Shown here: piece after piece, positions 21,936 through 32,157 of the stretch
Layout: each line of letters begins with the position of its first letter
Numbering within the stretch: position 1 is the first letter of the stretch
Assembly (NCBI RefSeq): GCF_000512585.2
Contig: NC_089241.1
Coordinates: 5,846,001-5,910,000, forward strand
Source of the DNA: Kwoniella bestiolae CBS 10118
Lineage: Eukaryota; Basidiomycota; Tremellomycetes; Tremellales; Cryptococcaceae
DNA length: 64,000 nucleotides
Reading direction: 5' to 3'
Translations under genes and position numbers: made by a program
Notes under the pieces: model-generated
The model's database searches: none
What the model was told of the DNA's origin: nothing
What the model saw: the letters and a program-made list of their open reading frames with translations, nothing else

Positions 21936-22903
21936 ATGTCAATCTCAGAAGAGAAGAAGAAAGCTTTACAGCAATACAAGAATGACGATGGGCATTTCTC
22001 CCTTGTCCGGTGAGTAGCGGTTGACTGCGCTTTGATGGGATGTGATGGGGATATTCATAATCCAATTCGTCATCATCCCTTCTTCTACATGATGATAATG
22101 CCTCCAGCTCCCTGCCGTCTTGCGATCAGGACAGCTATGCTGACCTTCCCCTTCCATAATAGAAACTTCCGACTCGCCGACCTAATCACCATAATGAACG
22201 GCGTCTGCGGTACCCTCTCCATCCTCTCATCCGCACGATACCTAATCTTAGCATCCAACATCAAGACGCCCCCCGCCGAGGCGATCTCCACACTCTACTT
22301 TGCTCATCTCCTCCCCATCTTGGGATTCGGGTTCGACGCATTAGACGGAAAGGTAGCAAGGTGGATGGGCGGAGGATCAATGTTAGGTCAAGAGATGGAT
22401 TCCCTAGCCGATTTGGTCTCATTCGGTGTCGCCCCTGCCACCCTCGCCTTCACTTTGGGACTACGAACACCCCTGGATACCTTGGCGTTACTGTTATTCG
22501 TTTCGTGCGGATTAGCAAGATTGGCAAGATTCAACGCTACCGTTGCATTGATCCCCTCGGACGCTTCGGGAAAATCAAAATACTTTGAAGGTCTTCCTAT
22601 CCCCTCGAGTCTCTTCTTAACTTCCATGATGGCCTTTTGGGTCAAGAAGGACTGGTATGCCGGAGCCGGACATGGGTTGTCGGATGTACCCTTCGGTAAG
22701 GTTCTGTTGTGGGGTGAGAAAGGGGGTTACGGAGAGGTCCATAGAGCTGCTTTCATCTTTGCGGTTTGGGGGGCTATGATGGTCAGTAAGACGATGAGGG
22801 TGAGTATTATACTTTCTCGAATCCCGACAAGTCAATGCGTGGTGTTTGTATTGGTAAGGGTAGAGCTGATGAATGAGTTGATATGCAGGTACCGAAGTTT
22901 TAA
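21936..22903 (+). CDS. CHO1: Phosphatidylserine synthase
   Basis: CDP-diacylglycerol:serine O-phosphatidyltransferase of the endoplasmic reticulum, the first committed step from CDP-DAG to phosphatidylserine. The full CDP-alcohol phosphotransferase signature is visible, D-x2-D-G-x2-A-R-x8-G-x3-D-x3-D: DALDGKVARWM then GGGSMLGQEMDSLAD. N-terminal text is MSISEEKKKALQQYKNDDGH; then NFRLADLITIMNGVCGTLS starts the membrane domain. Three exons: the first intron has donor GTGAGT near 22010 and acceptor TAG near 22163. The last coding bases (VPKF, then TAA 22901-22903) come after a second intron. The protein is short and compact, as in other fungal Cho1 enzymes. Confidence 0.94.
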
Positions 22904-23884
22904 AGATCCTCAGAAATACAGGGGAGGAAATAAGAAGTAAAGGGGATTCCAAACAAGAGTATTCTGTCTGTTCAACCGGGTTTTACTTATATTCGTACAC
23001 GTACCATGTACAAGCGTAGTATCATGCATGATGTGTCTTGTATGGGTACACACATGTATAACTACGTGCCGGCTATGTTCATGTTGACCAGAGTCTGATT
23101 CGTCCTGATGTTGCTGATTCTGACGACCTCCTATCTCACAATGGCATTCACCCTCACCTTCCCACCAGAACCAGTCATCCAATCCCGCTGTCCCCTCCGC
23201 CCGAATCTCCAATTTTCCGTCACCATCGCTCATCCTCACGACCTCCGGCTTTGGCTTCTCCGTCTCCCTCCACTTCATCATCTAGTGCTCCTCCGAATCT
23301 TGAGCTGATCTAAAATCTAGCCTACGGGACCATATGGGATATCTACCTAGCCCATCATATACTTACCCTTGGGATGCCTATCTCTCGAGGTTCCGTATGC
23401 TCCGACAACCAACAGGGTCTGAGGGGTGTGCAAGACTTTTGATGACTGGATACAGACTGGGGGATGTACTTTTGGCCAGACCGAGATGTCTCCAAGTCCC
23501 CTCAAGTGTGATTCTTGGATTCAGTCCAGCTTCCCAGCCTTTAGGAGTATCTTCGTATCTGACCCGTTGCTCTGTATCATTGCGAGTAGCACATAATTTC
23601 CGTCCCATCTAATGAAGCTTTCGACAATCAGACCAGACCATGATCAGATGAAAATGTTCATGCACTTTTAAGCATTATTTGTAAAGTATGATAAGGTTAT
23701 ATCAAATCAAAAATAAAAATAACGAAAACAAAAACAAAAGGTCATTCCTCAAGGGAAAACCCGTTCTCTTGGAAATGAAAATAAGACAAGAAGGGGTATA
23801 AAGCACCAATGGTTATATCGCAATTCACATAATAAAATAAAGAGTTATCTATAACATTTCGTCTTCCCCCTCCCCCCAAACTCC
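22904..23884. other. Convergent 3' flanks CHO1 / LCB2
   Basis: A 981-bp gap. From about 23690 to 23740 the plus strand is nearly pure A with scattered C/G, probably 3' untranslated sequence of LCB2 read from the other strand. The one coding candidate is listed separately (23378-23608). Confidence 0.5.
23378..23608 (-). CDS. Possible small protein, 76 residues
   Basis: An ATG-initiated frame with globular-looking composition (GWEAGLNPRITLEGTWRHLG) between two convergent genes. A good donor (GGGTAAGTAT) lies 10 bases after the stop, so the frame may be part of a spliced gene whose boundaries I cannot settle. I recognise no family. It may be a chance frame. Confidence 0.2.
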   Translation of the reverse strand: MGRKLCATRNDTEQRVRYEDTPKGWEAGLNPRITLEGTWRHLGLAKSTSPSLYPVIKSLAHPSDPVGCRSIRNLER

Positions 23885-26489
23885 CTAGAACGACGCAGCT
23901 ACCAACTCCTCCGCATTTGAGATTACCTCCTCGACCGACATGGTCTGTTTACCGTACTTCATACCAAGCAGACCGCCTACCTCGTCGCACGCTCGGAGGA
24001 TCAGGTCGATGTCGTTCTTGGTATGTGAGGCGGAGAGGCAGAATCGTACACGGGAGGTGATCAATGGTGTTGCGCTGTGTATCATATCGCGTGATTAGTT
24101 TATTACTTAATGCTTGATGGCATTGCTTGAGGGGCGAATAGCAAAATACAGTACAATACTCACGGATAAGCCACCACAACCACCACCACTGGCGTCCTAT
24201 CAGGCCCCAATCTATCCAACATTAATTGTGAGAACCAAGGCATTTTCCCAGGATTATAAATCAACAGCGGGATGATGGGTGAATCCCGATGTCCATAAAC
24301 TATGAATCCCAATTTTCTCAATCCACTAGACAGGTATCTAGAGTTGAAGGCCAATCGCCTCAATCGCTCTCTACCCTCCGTACCATTCAGAAGATTCAGG
24401 GGGAGTTTCATCCATGGTGGAAGGATGTATGTGGGGGCAGGTCCATAGGCGGTAGGTCGAGAGGCAATGGACATGGTATCTGATCGGTCGTCGATGATGT
24501 CCGCTGGAGCAGCCAGGGGAGGAGCAACACCCATGATAGATCCCATGGAAGCAATGATTTGAGTGAGAACGGGAGGAGAGACAGATTCGGCGTAGGCTGT
24601 GGCGTGAGATCGTAATCGCAGACGATCCATGATTTGCTTAGATCCCGCAATGTATCCACCAGCAGCTCCAAAGGACTTGGTGAATGTTCCCATGAGGATA
24701 TCGACCTCGCGAGGATCGACTCCGAAGTAGTCGCATACTCCTCGTCCGTTGGGTCCCATCGCACCGACAGAATGAGCTTCATCGACATAGAGGTAGAACT
24801 GTGAAGTGTAAAATCAGCAAATGCCAAGGAGATCGGACCATTCCCCAACAGATGATTTGTGGTGCTCTTCGTAAGGTGTATATTAAGATTGATATAAAAG
24901 AATCCTTGACCCACCTTGTATCTCTTCTTCAATTCAATCAAGACCGGTAAATTGACCAAACTACCTTCCATCGAATAAAGACCTTCAACAATCAACAAGA
25001 TCTTCTTCCATGGTCGATGAGTTCGAGGTTGACCCTGTGAGATCACATCCCTCAAAATCCTCTCCAGATCATCCACATCATTATGTTTGAAAGACCTAAG
25101 ACTCGCTCCTGATAATCTAACTCCGAATCGGATGGAGGCATGGTTGAACTCGTCCGAAATGACCAAACAACCTTTACCGACCAGCGCAGGGATGGTAGTG
25201 GAGTTGGTGGCGTATCCCATCGAGACGACCATCGCGGACTCTTGACCCAAGAATCTAGCTACCAAATTTTCAGTTTGCACGTGCAGATCCAATGTCGAAG
25301 CGTCATGTCTAGGTCCGGCACCGGATACTCCATATTTCTTGATACAAGCTTCGACGGCGTCGGCACATCCTCCAGTGGAAGATGCGAATCCCAGGTAATT
25401 GTATGATGAAACGTTCAATGCTCTGGTGGTAGTTCCGGTAAGGTTGAAGGTCTTGTTCTCATCGGTGGACGCTCGATCGTAGCATACAATCGTTCGTCCA
25501 GCTACTCCTGTAACAGGTCGGGCGAAACAATCTTCGAGTCGTTGTTTGAGTCGTCGGGTGTAGAAGGAATCAAAATCAGAGTTGAGTGCGGCGTACCCCT
25601 GCAATTGTGCGTTGAGTCAGCTCATGTCCTTGTTGCTGTTTGGCAACTAAAAAAGCTAAAGTCACATTTTGAGGCATCAAATGAGCATATTCAGCAGGTC
25701 TAAACCTCTTTCCGAAGAAATCCCTCATATGACCAATGACAATAAGGAGGATGTAACTGCAATGATGTAATTGTAAGCTGCATTTCCATTCCAAGATCAA
25801 GCCCAAAAATGCAACCTACCTGATATAAGTAGTCAGAAGAGTGAAATAGGGAGGACGAGGTTCCTCAGCAGGATGGATAGGTTCGTCAGGATTCCACTGC
25901 AAGTCATTGGATGGAAAAAGATATCAGCAAAGGCTCTGTCTCACCATATCGATTGAGCTCGTATTTTTGTAAGATTCCGGCTCAAACCCAGACTCACCTG
26001 ACTGGTCCATCTCCAATTCGGATTATTACAATGCCCAAACTCTGAATGCTTGATCGTCGATTTGGTGTTAACGAACGGTTTCTCCAGGTAATTCTCATAC
26101 ACTTTCGCTATATCCTCGCTCGTGAGATTAGTCTTGTCAATCATGTGCGTCCCGCTGATAATCGAAGAAGCGTAGGAAGAGATGGTAGACTGATCAGAGT
26201 AATTGGTGTCTTCATCGGAAGAACTGTTGTTGGTGCTGTTCTCCATGGAGATGGAGGTGGTAGGTGCAGAATGGTGTGGTCGAGTCAACACGTTGAGCAA
26301 GGATGATCTAGCGGTCAGAGTCGGTGTACTGCCCTGATAAGAGGATGAAAGTTCTTTGTTCGAAGACGATGAGGGGGAGGACGATCGGAGGGAGATGGTT
26401 GGGAAAAGGGGTTTGGAGGGCGGTGAAGAGAGTGATGAGGGGGGTGTGGACGTTCCGGAAGAGCCCGAGCGACGGGTGGATCGAGGCAT
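23885..26489 (-). CDS. LCB2: Serine palmitoyltransferase subunit 2
   Basis: Catalytic subunit of serine palmitoyltransferase in the ER, condensing serine and palmitoyl-CoA to start sphingolipid synthesis. The start at 26489 opens a Ser/Thr/Pro-rich extension of about 110 residues. The conserved region follows: KVYENYLEKPFVNTKS, HMRDFFGKRFRPAEY and the PLP fold with NVSSYNYLGFASSTGGCADA and YGVSGAGPRHDASTLDLH. FYLYVDEAHSVGAMG carries the PLP-pyridine Asp. GTFTKSFGAAGGYIAGSKQI carries the Schiff-base Lys, and SPIIPLLIYNPGKM follows. The C-terminal exon (RVRFCLSASHTKNDIDLILR) ends at TAG 23885-23887. Five or more introns. Its convergent neighbour, CHO1, uses the same amino acid substrate. Confidence 0.95.
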
Positions 26490-27465
26490 GTTGTGGATGT
26501 TTGGATGTATTCTGGTCGACCGTTTTTTTAGGTTATACAATCGAGTGAGATGATACTATATATCGATGGCCCCCTGGAATCAGAGTGAGGTGGATTCCAG
26601 CGTAAAAGTCGGATCAATCAGGATGTTGTCGATAGCGACGTTGTCCTATTTCTGTTGAATTTTGGCTGATCCTTTGTTTTGATTGATCCCTACTACTACG
26701 TTCACCCTCTCGCGCGTTTTTCTGCTTTGATGAGATTGTACCCTTCTTGATTGCTGGAATGTATACCTAGTGGAATGTACTGAGACCAAAGTATGATGAA
26801 GGAATGATAGAGGGTATACCAAGTGGGAAGAGAAAAGGGAAGAGTAGTAAAAGTGAGAATATGAATTGAAATTGAAAACAAAGCTATACTACACTCTCCA
26901 CTGAACGAATAAGGATAAGGATCGGTGCAGACGACAGTTACAGATTGTTTTAGTGACGATCTGTGCGTTTGTGCATGCTTATGCTTTGATGCTTTGATCT
27001 CACGGCCTTCGGTGTAGAGTACGAGCAAAAGGAGATACGCGGACCCCGATGACAAACAAATGATTAAACTAATCATGATTACAAATTAACCAGTCCAGAT
27101 TAGAACGGTAATTCGTAATTTGTAATAAACCAATACAAATGCACTTTGATTTATTTCCCCATTTGATTAGATCGCTTTTCAAGGGGCAAGGGGTTCAAAT
27201 TTTCACACGCGTCCGACGCAAGGTACTGTATTTGTACCTAAAATAGAATGAGTAAGCAGAATGGTGTAAACAAAACAAAGCTAAGCTCATAGACGCGTTT
27301 TCCAACGGACCATTCGAACGAAACGAGATGGATGCTTAAATAGATAGATAGATATATGTCATACGTGTATACAAGATAATTTCAGATACCTAAAACGCAG
27401 AATTGTCCATTTCCCATATCATGACATCCGCTAAGACCCAAGCTAATCTAATCTTCAATTCTCGC
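26490..27465. other. Intergenic, LCB2 promoter side
   Basis: A 976-bp region upstream of LCB2 and downstream of the esterase gene. It contains a spaced inverted repeat, ATTACAAATTA (27078-27088) with TAATTTGTAAT (27116-27126). Two ACGCGT hexamers lie near 27207 and 27292, and a short GATA array is at about 27340-27356. The minus frame at 26702-27076 has no recognisable motif. Confidence 0.5.
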
Positions 27466-30281
27466 CTACTGATCATAAATCTGCCAATCATATTTCACCC
27501 TCCCACCCCAAAAACCCTCTGGACACTTACTTATCTGCCCACCGCCCAAAGCAAATACATCCTCTTCTGATGTATACGGAGACCAATCGTCTGAACTTGA
27601 GCTCGAGACAGGGAGGTAAGCACGTTTGAAAGGCCAGAACCACGAGAACCAATCTCTGAACGATTTCTTACAATCTACATCCCGCTTGGTGGATGATGGA
27701 GAGGGGTCGATGTGGGTGATGAATGAAGTCCAGTACTTGAGGATGTCTTGTTCCTGTAGTCGAACATCGTTAGATCGTGTCGGTACATCAAATCATATGT
27801 ACTGATCAGTACGTCCATTGACTAGACTTACCAGAGAGGAAGTTTCCGAGGAAGTGTCAGGGGAAGTACCGAACGTGGGGTAAATATCGTCCTGTCTCCT
27901 GTCGATCAGCTAAAATGATGGGTATGAAACATAGTCTAGCTCACCTCATGACAAACCGTTCCCTGCAGCGTACAATACCCCTCCCCAGCATTCGAAGGAT
28001 ACGTAACCCCCTTATTCCACTGACCGACCCATACCTTCCCTCCATTCCTACTCCACCTCTCAGCCACATCCCTATTCGGACATGCCCATATCCCCTGCGT
28101 AGCTGCCTTCTCGTAAGTCTCACGGAAAAGATCACCTCCTTCTCCGTACCCCAGTGAATTTGGGAGAGCATACTCCCCAGAGGAAGATACGATGGACGCT
28201 CGATCAGGATTAATGGTAGCTGCCAACGTTGCGAGATAAACATCCTGGGATACTGGTACAGGCCCGGGGAATAGTTCAGACACTGCCGTACCCGCTTCGT
28301 TCGATACTGTCGTGATCAGTAGTGGGATGTCCCATAGTGGTAGATCTGAGGGGGAAGTGAAGAGAGAGACGGTAGGATCGGTAGGTAAAGTTGGATTGCC
28401 GAAGGTTGGTCTGATAGCTGAGCGATTGGGCAGAAGAAGTAAGAGGGTGTATAGCTACTTGGCTTGTATATGTCGATGAATGGTACTTACGCATGGATAA
28501 CGGTAATCCCTCGATGATCAAAGGAGCAGTCGATACCAACACATCCTGCGCGGCGATGATTGAAGCAGAGGGGATACCCCGGAGACACTCGAGATCGGTG
28601 CATTTCTTCATGGGTTCTTGGTTGTAGAATGCGTCGCGTAGTTTCAACGTCACGGAATTCGGGGAGTTGCCATAGCTCTGAACACATCGGATACTCATAT
28701 AAGATAAGGTTTGATATTCATAGCAAAGCATCACGAGTGTAGGGTGCCCACCATAGGATCGGATTGAATGATCGCTGCTCTAAACAGCCCTTTAGCTTCA
28801 GAAGATCCCAAAAGAGCTACGAGAAATATGTCATCAATACTCGTCCTTGCCTAATATGTGCCTAATATGCCGATGGACCTCATAGGAGTGAAGATGGCTC
28901 ACCCCTGATCAATCCCGCACCACTACTTTGCCCACCAACTGTAACTTTATCTTTATCTCCTCCGACAACTCGAATTCCTTTCTGGATCCCTTTCAAAGCT
29001 AGTATCACATCTCTCAATCCCAGATTGGGATTCGAGGAGGAAGATGCCGAAGAAGGGGGCAGGAAGCCTAGTACACCGAGACTAAGGACGACAGTCAGAT
29101 CAGTAGCAGCAGACACGGTTATGATAAGGGGAGACGACGGTGGGATGTTGACACATACCGATATTGCAGGACCACCACGATCATATCCCCTTTAACAGCC
29201 AGATTTGACCCGTCCAATCCAGGAGCAGAAGCTGATCCGGCGATATGAGATCCGCCATGTACCCTATGATCCAAGTTACTCAGCTTAAGCATCTCCCAAC
29301 GATCGACATCCCGTGTGCTATCCACTGACGAAGCAGGGGTAGTTTATAGGGTGGAGAGGTGTACCTACCAAACGAATACAGGTAGGTTCGATAACAGATT
29401 GGCAGACTGGGGTACATAGACCGTAGCGAACAGGCAATCTTCAGATTGTTGGTTTCCCGATACGTATGTTCCAGGTGATTGAGGACATGAGGGAGGGAAG
29501 TCAGAAAACGATTGGTTCCTGCGATGCGAAGGGATTCAGCGATATCAGTATCAGTGCTGCCTTCGCTCCTTTCTAACCATCCACCTATGATTTGTAATAA
29601 AGTGGCTCTATTCTTCGGTGCATACGCACACGAGCATGCTGGTAGTACCCCGAGAATAACTCACTTTACACCATCCAAAGCCCATTCACTCTCGCCCCAT
29701 CTTTCCGCCTTGCCATACCTTACAGTATACCTACATGCTCCCTCGGGCGTGGATAATCCCTTAGCCACGATACCTAATCCAGTAAACGAGCAGCGTCCTG
29801 TACTTTCCAAGAGGGTTTTTGAATGTGTTGGCGTCGGCAATACCAGTAGAAAGAGGGAGGTGAGCAGGAGGAGAAAAAAAGTCATCAGGAGTATGGTGGG
29901 AAGCGAGACCGATAGTAGAAATAAGGAATGACGATGGTCGGAGTTGGAGTGATTGCTGGTATTTGGGTCTTTGAGAGATGTATATCGATGTGAAAGAATG
30001 AGTTTGGATCTGATTATTGCTATTAGACTGTCCAACCTATTCGAATTCCTGGTACGCTGCCTGGTTCGTACATCCAGATCCTGTGCTTCCTCAGAATCAA
30101 CTTCACATAGAGGTGTAGAATCGTATTGATCTTCAAACGCCTCGTCCTCTACCCCTTGCGTCCGTTGAATTCCCGTACCTATCAAATTAGGATCGGAGCC
30201 ATAGCTTGAAAGGGGCGTGTTCGTACGTAGATCCCATGATCTTGGCCGGGTGGCCCGAGGGATGATTTGGGCAGGGACCAT
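27466..30281 (-). CDS. Type-B carboxylesterase with N-terminal membrane anchor
   Basis: Alpha/beta-hydrolase of the carboxylesterase/lipase family. The start at 30281 opens about 119 polar residues. A strong hydrophobic segment (LFLLSVSLPTILLMTFFLLL, continuing to about residue 148) follows, so the topology is type II rather than a cleaved signal. The hydrolase domain starts near RYTVRYGKAERWGES. HGG (oxyanion hole) lies in VHGGSHIAGSASAPG. The nucleophile motif is GGQSSGAG (GxSxG). The acidic residue is in ITTVSNEAGT. The catalytic His is in VCHE, spliced to DDIYPTFG, matching the family HxxDIpxxFG. About eight introns; the stop is TAG at 27466-27468. Substrate and physiological role cannot be read from sequence. 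Confidence 0.87.
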
Positions 30282-30670
30282 GAGACGCTAAGATATGGTC
30301 GAGCGTGTGTTTTAGTGTGGTTGTGTGTATCAAGTTGAGTGAATGTTTCAACTTGTCGTCAATGCGAGTCAGTAAGGATCAATATCATACGTCAGTAATG
30401 ATATTAGTATGTCATGCATTTGTTCGATCGAACGAGATAAATTGAAGGGGCAGCAAGGGGGTTGTATGAGTGTGAGCAAACGAGATGTATCATGAACAAT
30501 AAGCTTTTCCATAAACCTCGTTTGGACTGTCTGATCATGAAATACCATAGGATAGGGGTAGAGGTACGCAAGTCAGCGACAAAAGCGGTCATCTCCGATC
30601 TCTGCCAAGCGTGAGATCAACTCGTGAGGTGGTTTACATTGATATCATGCATGAGGGCCTGAACACCTTG
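30282..30670. other. Intergenic, no gene seen
   Basis: Upstream of the esterase gene and downstream of SYS1, both on the minus strand. No coding or RNA gene is supported. Confidence 0.5.
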
Positions 30671-31739
30671 CTACCTCTCCTGCAGCTCGATAGCTTCTAC
30701 TCTATTACTACCACCAGGTCCTGGCTCTTGGTTCTCTAGGAGCGACTGGGATTGACCAGACTCCAAATTGGGTTGCCAGCCTATATCCAATTCTGAGCGC
30801 ATCTCTCTTTTCACGCAGAGCTGTTATATCGAGATAGATTTATATCAGTCACCATCCATTCGTCCTCGTTCTAAAGACAAGACAAGGAAGTCATGGGAGA
30901 ATCACTTACATGCTCTGAGATCACAACCATCACTACCGCACCTATGATCTGTATTATCCAGAAGAATATGGATGTGGGGAATGACGCAGAGTAATACGTG
31001 GTAAGGATGAAATGGTTTAGTATCAATGTGAGGGAGAAATCAAGGATATATGTCGGCCGACGTATCAAGTAGTATAGTGGGGCAATACTATCCACACAGA
31101 CAGATGCATGCATCAGTACGTTTGTCAGATAAGTGAATTATGGAGGAGCAAATATCGAGAGACGGTACTACCAACTCACTCAATAGCAAAAGCAAGCAAC
31201 CACACTCCGCCCAGTACCCACCCGCGCCTCCCATCCACCCCATACTCCCAATACTCATCGTACACCTCCCCCTCCTCTTCCGCCTCCTCACTCTGTGGCA
31301 TATCCTCCACTTCCGAAGGTACAGACCCAATCTCCTTTCCGCCTGCCCAGGCTCCACGTAATTTACGTAGACCCTCTACACCGGGAAAGGAGGTTTTGGA
31401 TATCGTAGGTTTCGCGGCCATCTCGCGCCAGTCCATTATGTGCGATACGGTCGAAGGCCCGCCAGAGTAAGAGAGCAGGACGGGGGTGGTGAATGATGTG
31501 AGGAACGGGGGGATGAGGATGGAAAGAGTTAGGTAGTGGATTGTTTGGAGAGTTATTATCTATATAGTGATTGTGTCAGCTATGGAGGAGCTTGGTGATA
31601 GGTTGAGTTTTAAAGAGGCGTCGATACGGACTTGACATATTATCCTATTTGGTATTAAGCTGATTAGCGCAAGATGGGACTGGGATCAATCTCAGGCAGA
31701 TGAAGCTCACATCACGGGGTCCCAGCCTTGAACCCTCAT
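30671..31739 (-). CDS. SYS1: Golgi membrane protein SYS1
   Basis: Four-helix Golgi protein that recruits the Arl3/ARFRP1 GTPase and so, indirectly, the golgin-type tethers. The start at 31739 gives MRVQGWDPVMIISQIVTIQT, the typical family opening (WDP...IISQI). Helix 1 continues as LHYLTLSILIPPFLTSF. Later helices are SIAPLYYLIRRPTYILDFSL, LILNHFILTTYYSASFP and SIFFWIIQIIGAVVMVVISE. The cytosolic tail LCVKREMRSELDIG follows. Between helices 1 and 2 there is an extra loop of about 85 residues containing an acidic run (EDMPQSEEAEEEGEVYDEY), not present in the compact animal and yeast proteins. The gene is divergent from POM152. The final part (GPGGSNRVEAIELQER) ends at TAG 30671-30673. Confidence 0.87.
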
Positions 31740-32157
31740 CTTGCTTGATCTCGCTCTTCTCCTCAGGATACTTTATTGTCTGATGATCTTGCGTGTCTAC
31801 GTATATTGCTTTCTAGAGATGAGATGTGATCATCGATGCTTTGGACGTGATTAATCTGTGTCTGTCCGTTGGTGATGTTGATGAGTGATCTCGTTTAATG
31901 GAGTTCCTGTTGATCTCCGCGATTCCTGTCATGCGTCACTGATAATTGAACGATGAAAGATCAATGATGATCCTCCCGAACTTTCGACACTTCTGCCTGC
32001 TTTCCTTTTCCATATGAACTCGTATTCTTACTCTCACTTGCGATCCAACACTCGACAATAGCGTCGGCAACCAGACTTTAATCGCATCACAACTCACTAG
32101 GTCGGTCTATCAAAAGTGAATCCCCACTTATGCCCACACATCAGTGATCGAACCATC
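31740..32157. promoter_or_regulatory. Divergent promoter SYS1 / POM152
   Basis: A 418-bp region between outward-facing start codons. I see no recognisable box beyond generic AT-rich patches. Confidence 0.35.

Noticed and set aside
22910..23281. 123-codon minus-strand frame (Glu/Trp/His-rich)
   Set aside because: It overlaps the CHO1 3' end and shows no family motif. It may be a second exon of the weak candidate at 23378-23608, but I could not find a consistent junction.
26702..27076. 124-codon minus-strand frame with hydrophobic stretches
   Set aside because: Its Phe/Thr/Leu-rich text comes from an AT-rich promoter region. No start context and no motif.
27799..27812. 14-bp perfect palindrome GTACTGATCAGTAC
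   Set aside because: It lies in an esterase intron and includes a CTGAT branch-point-like sequence. A single short palindrome is expected by chance in this length.
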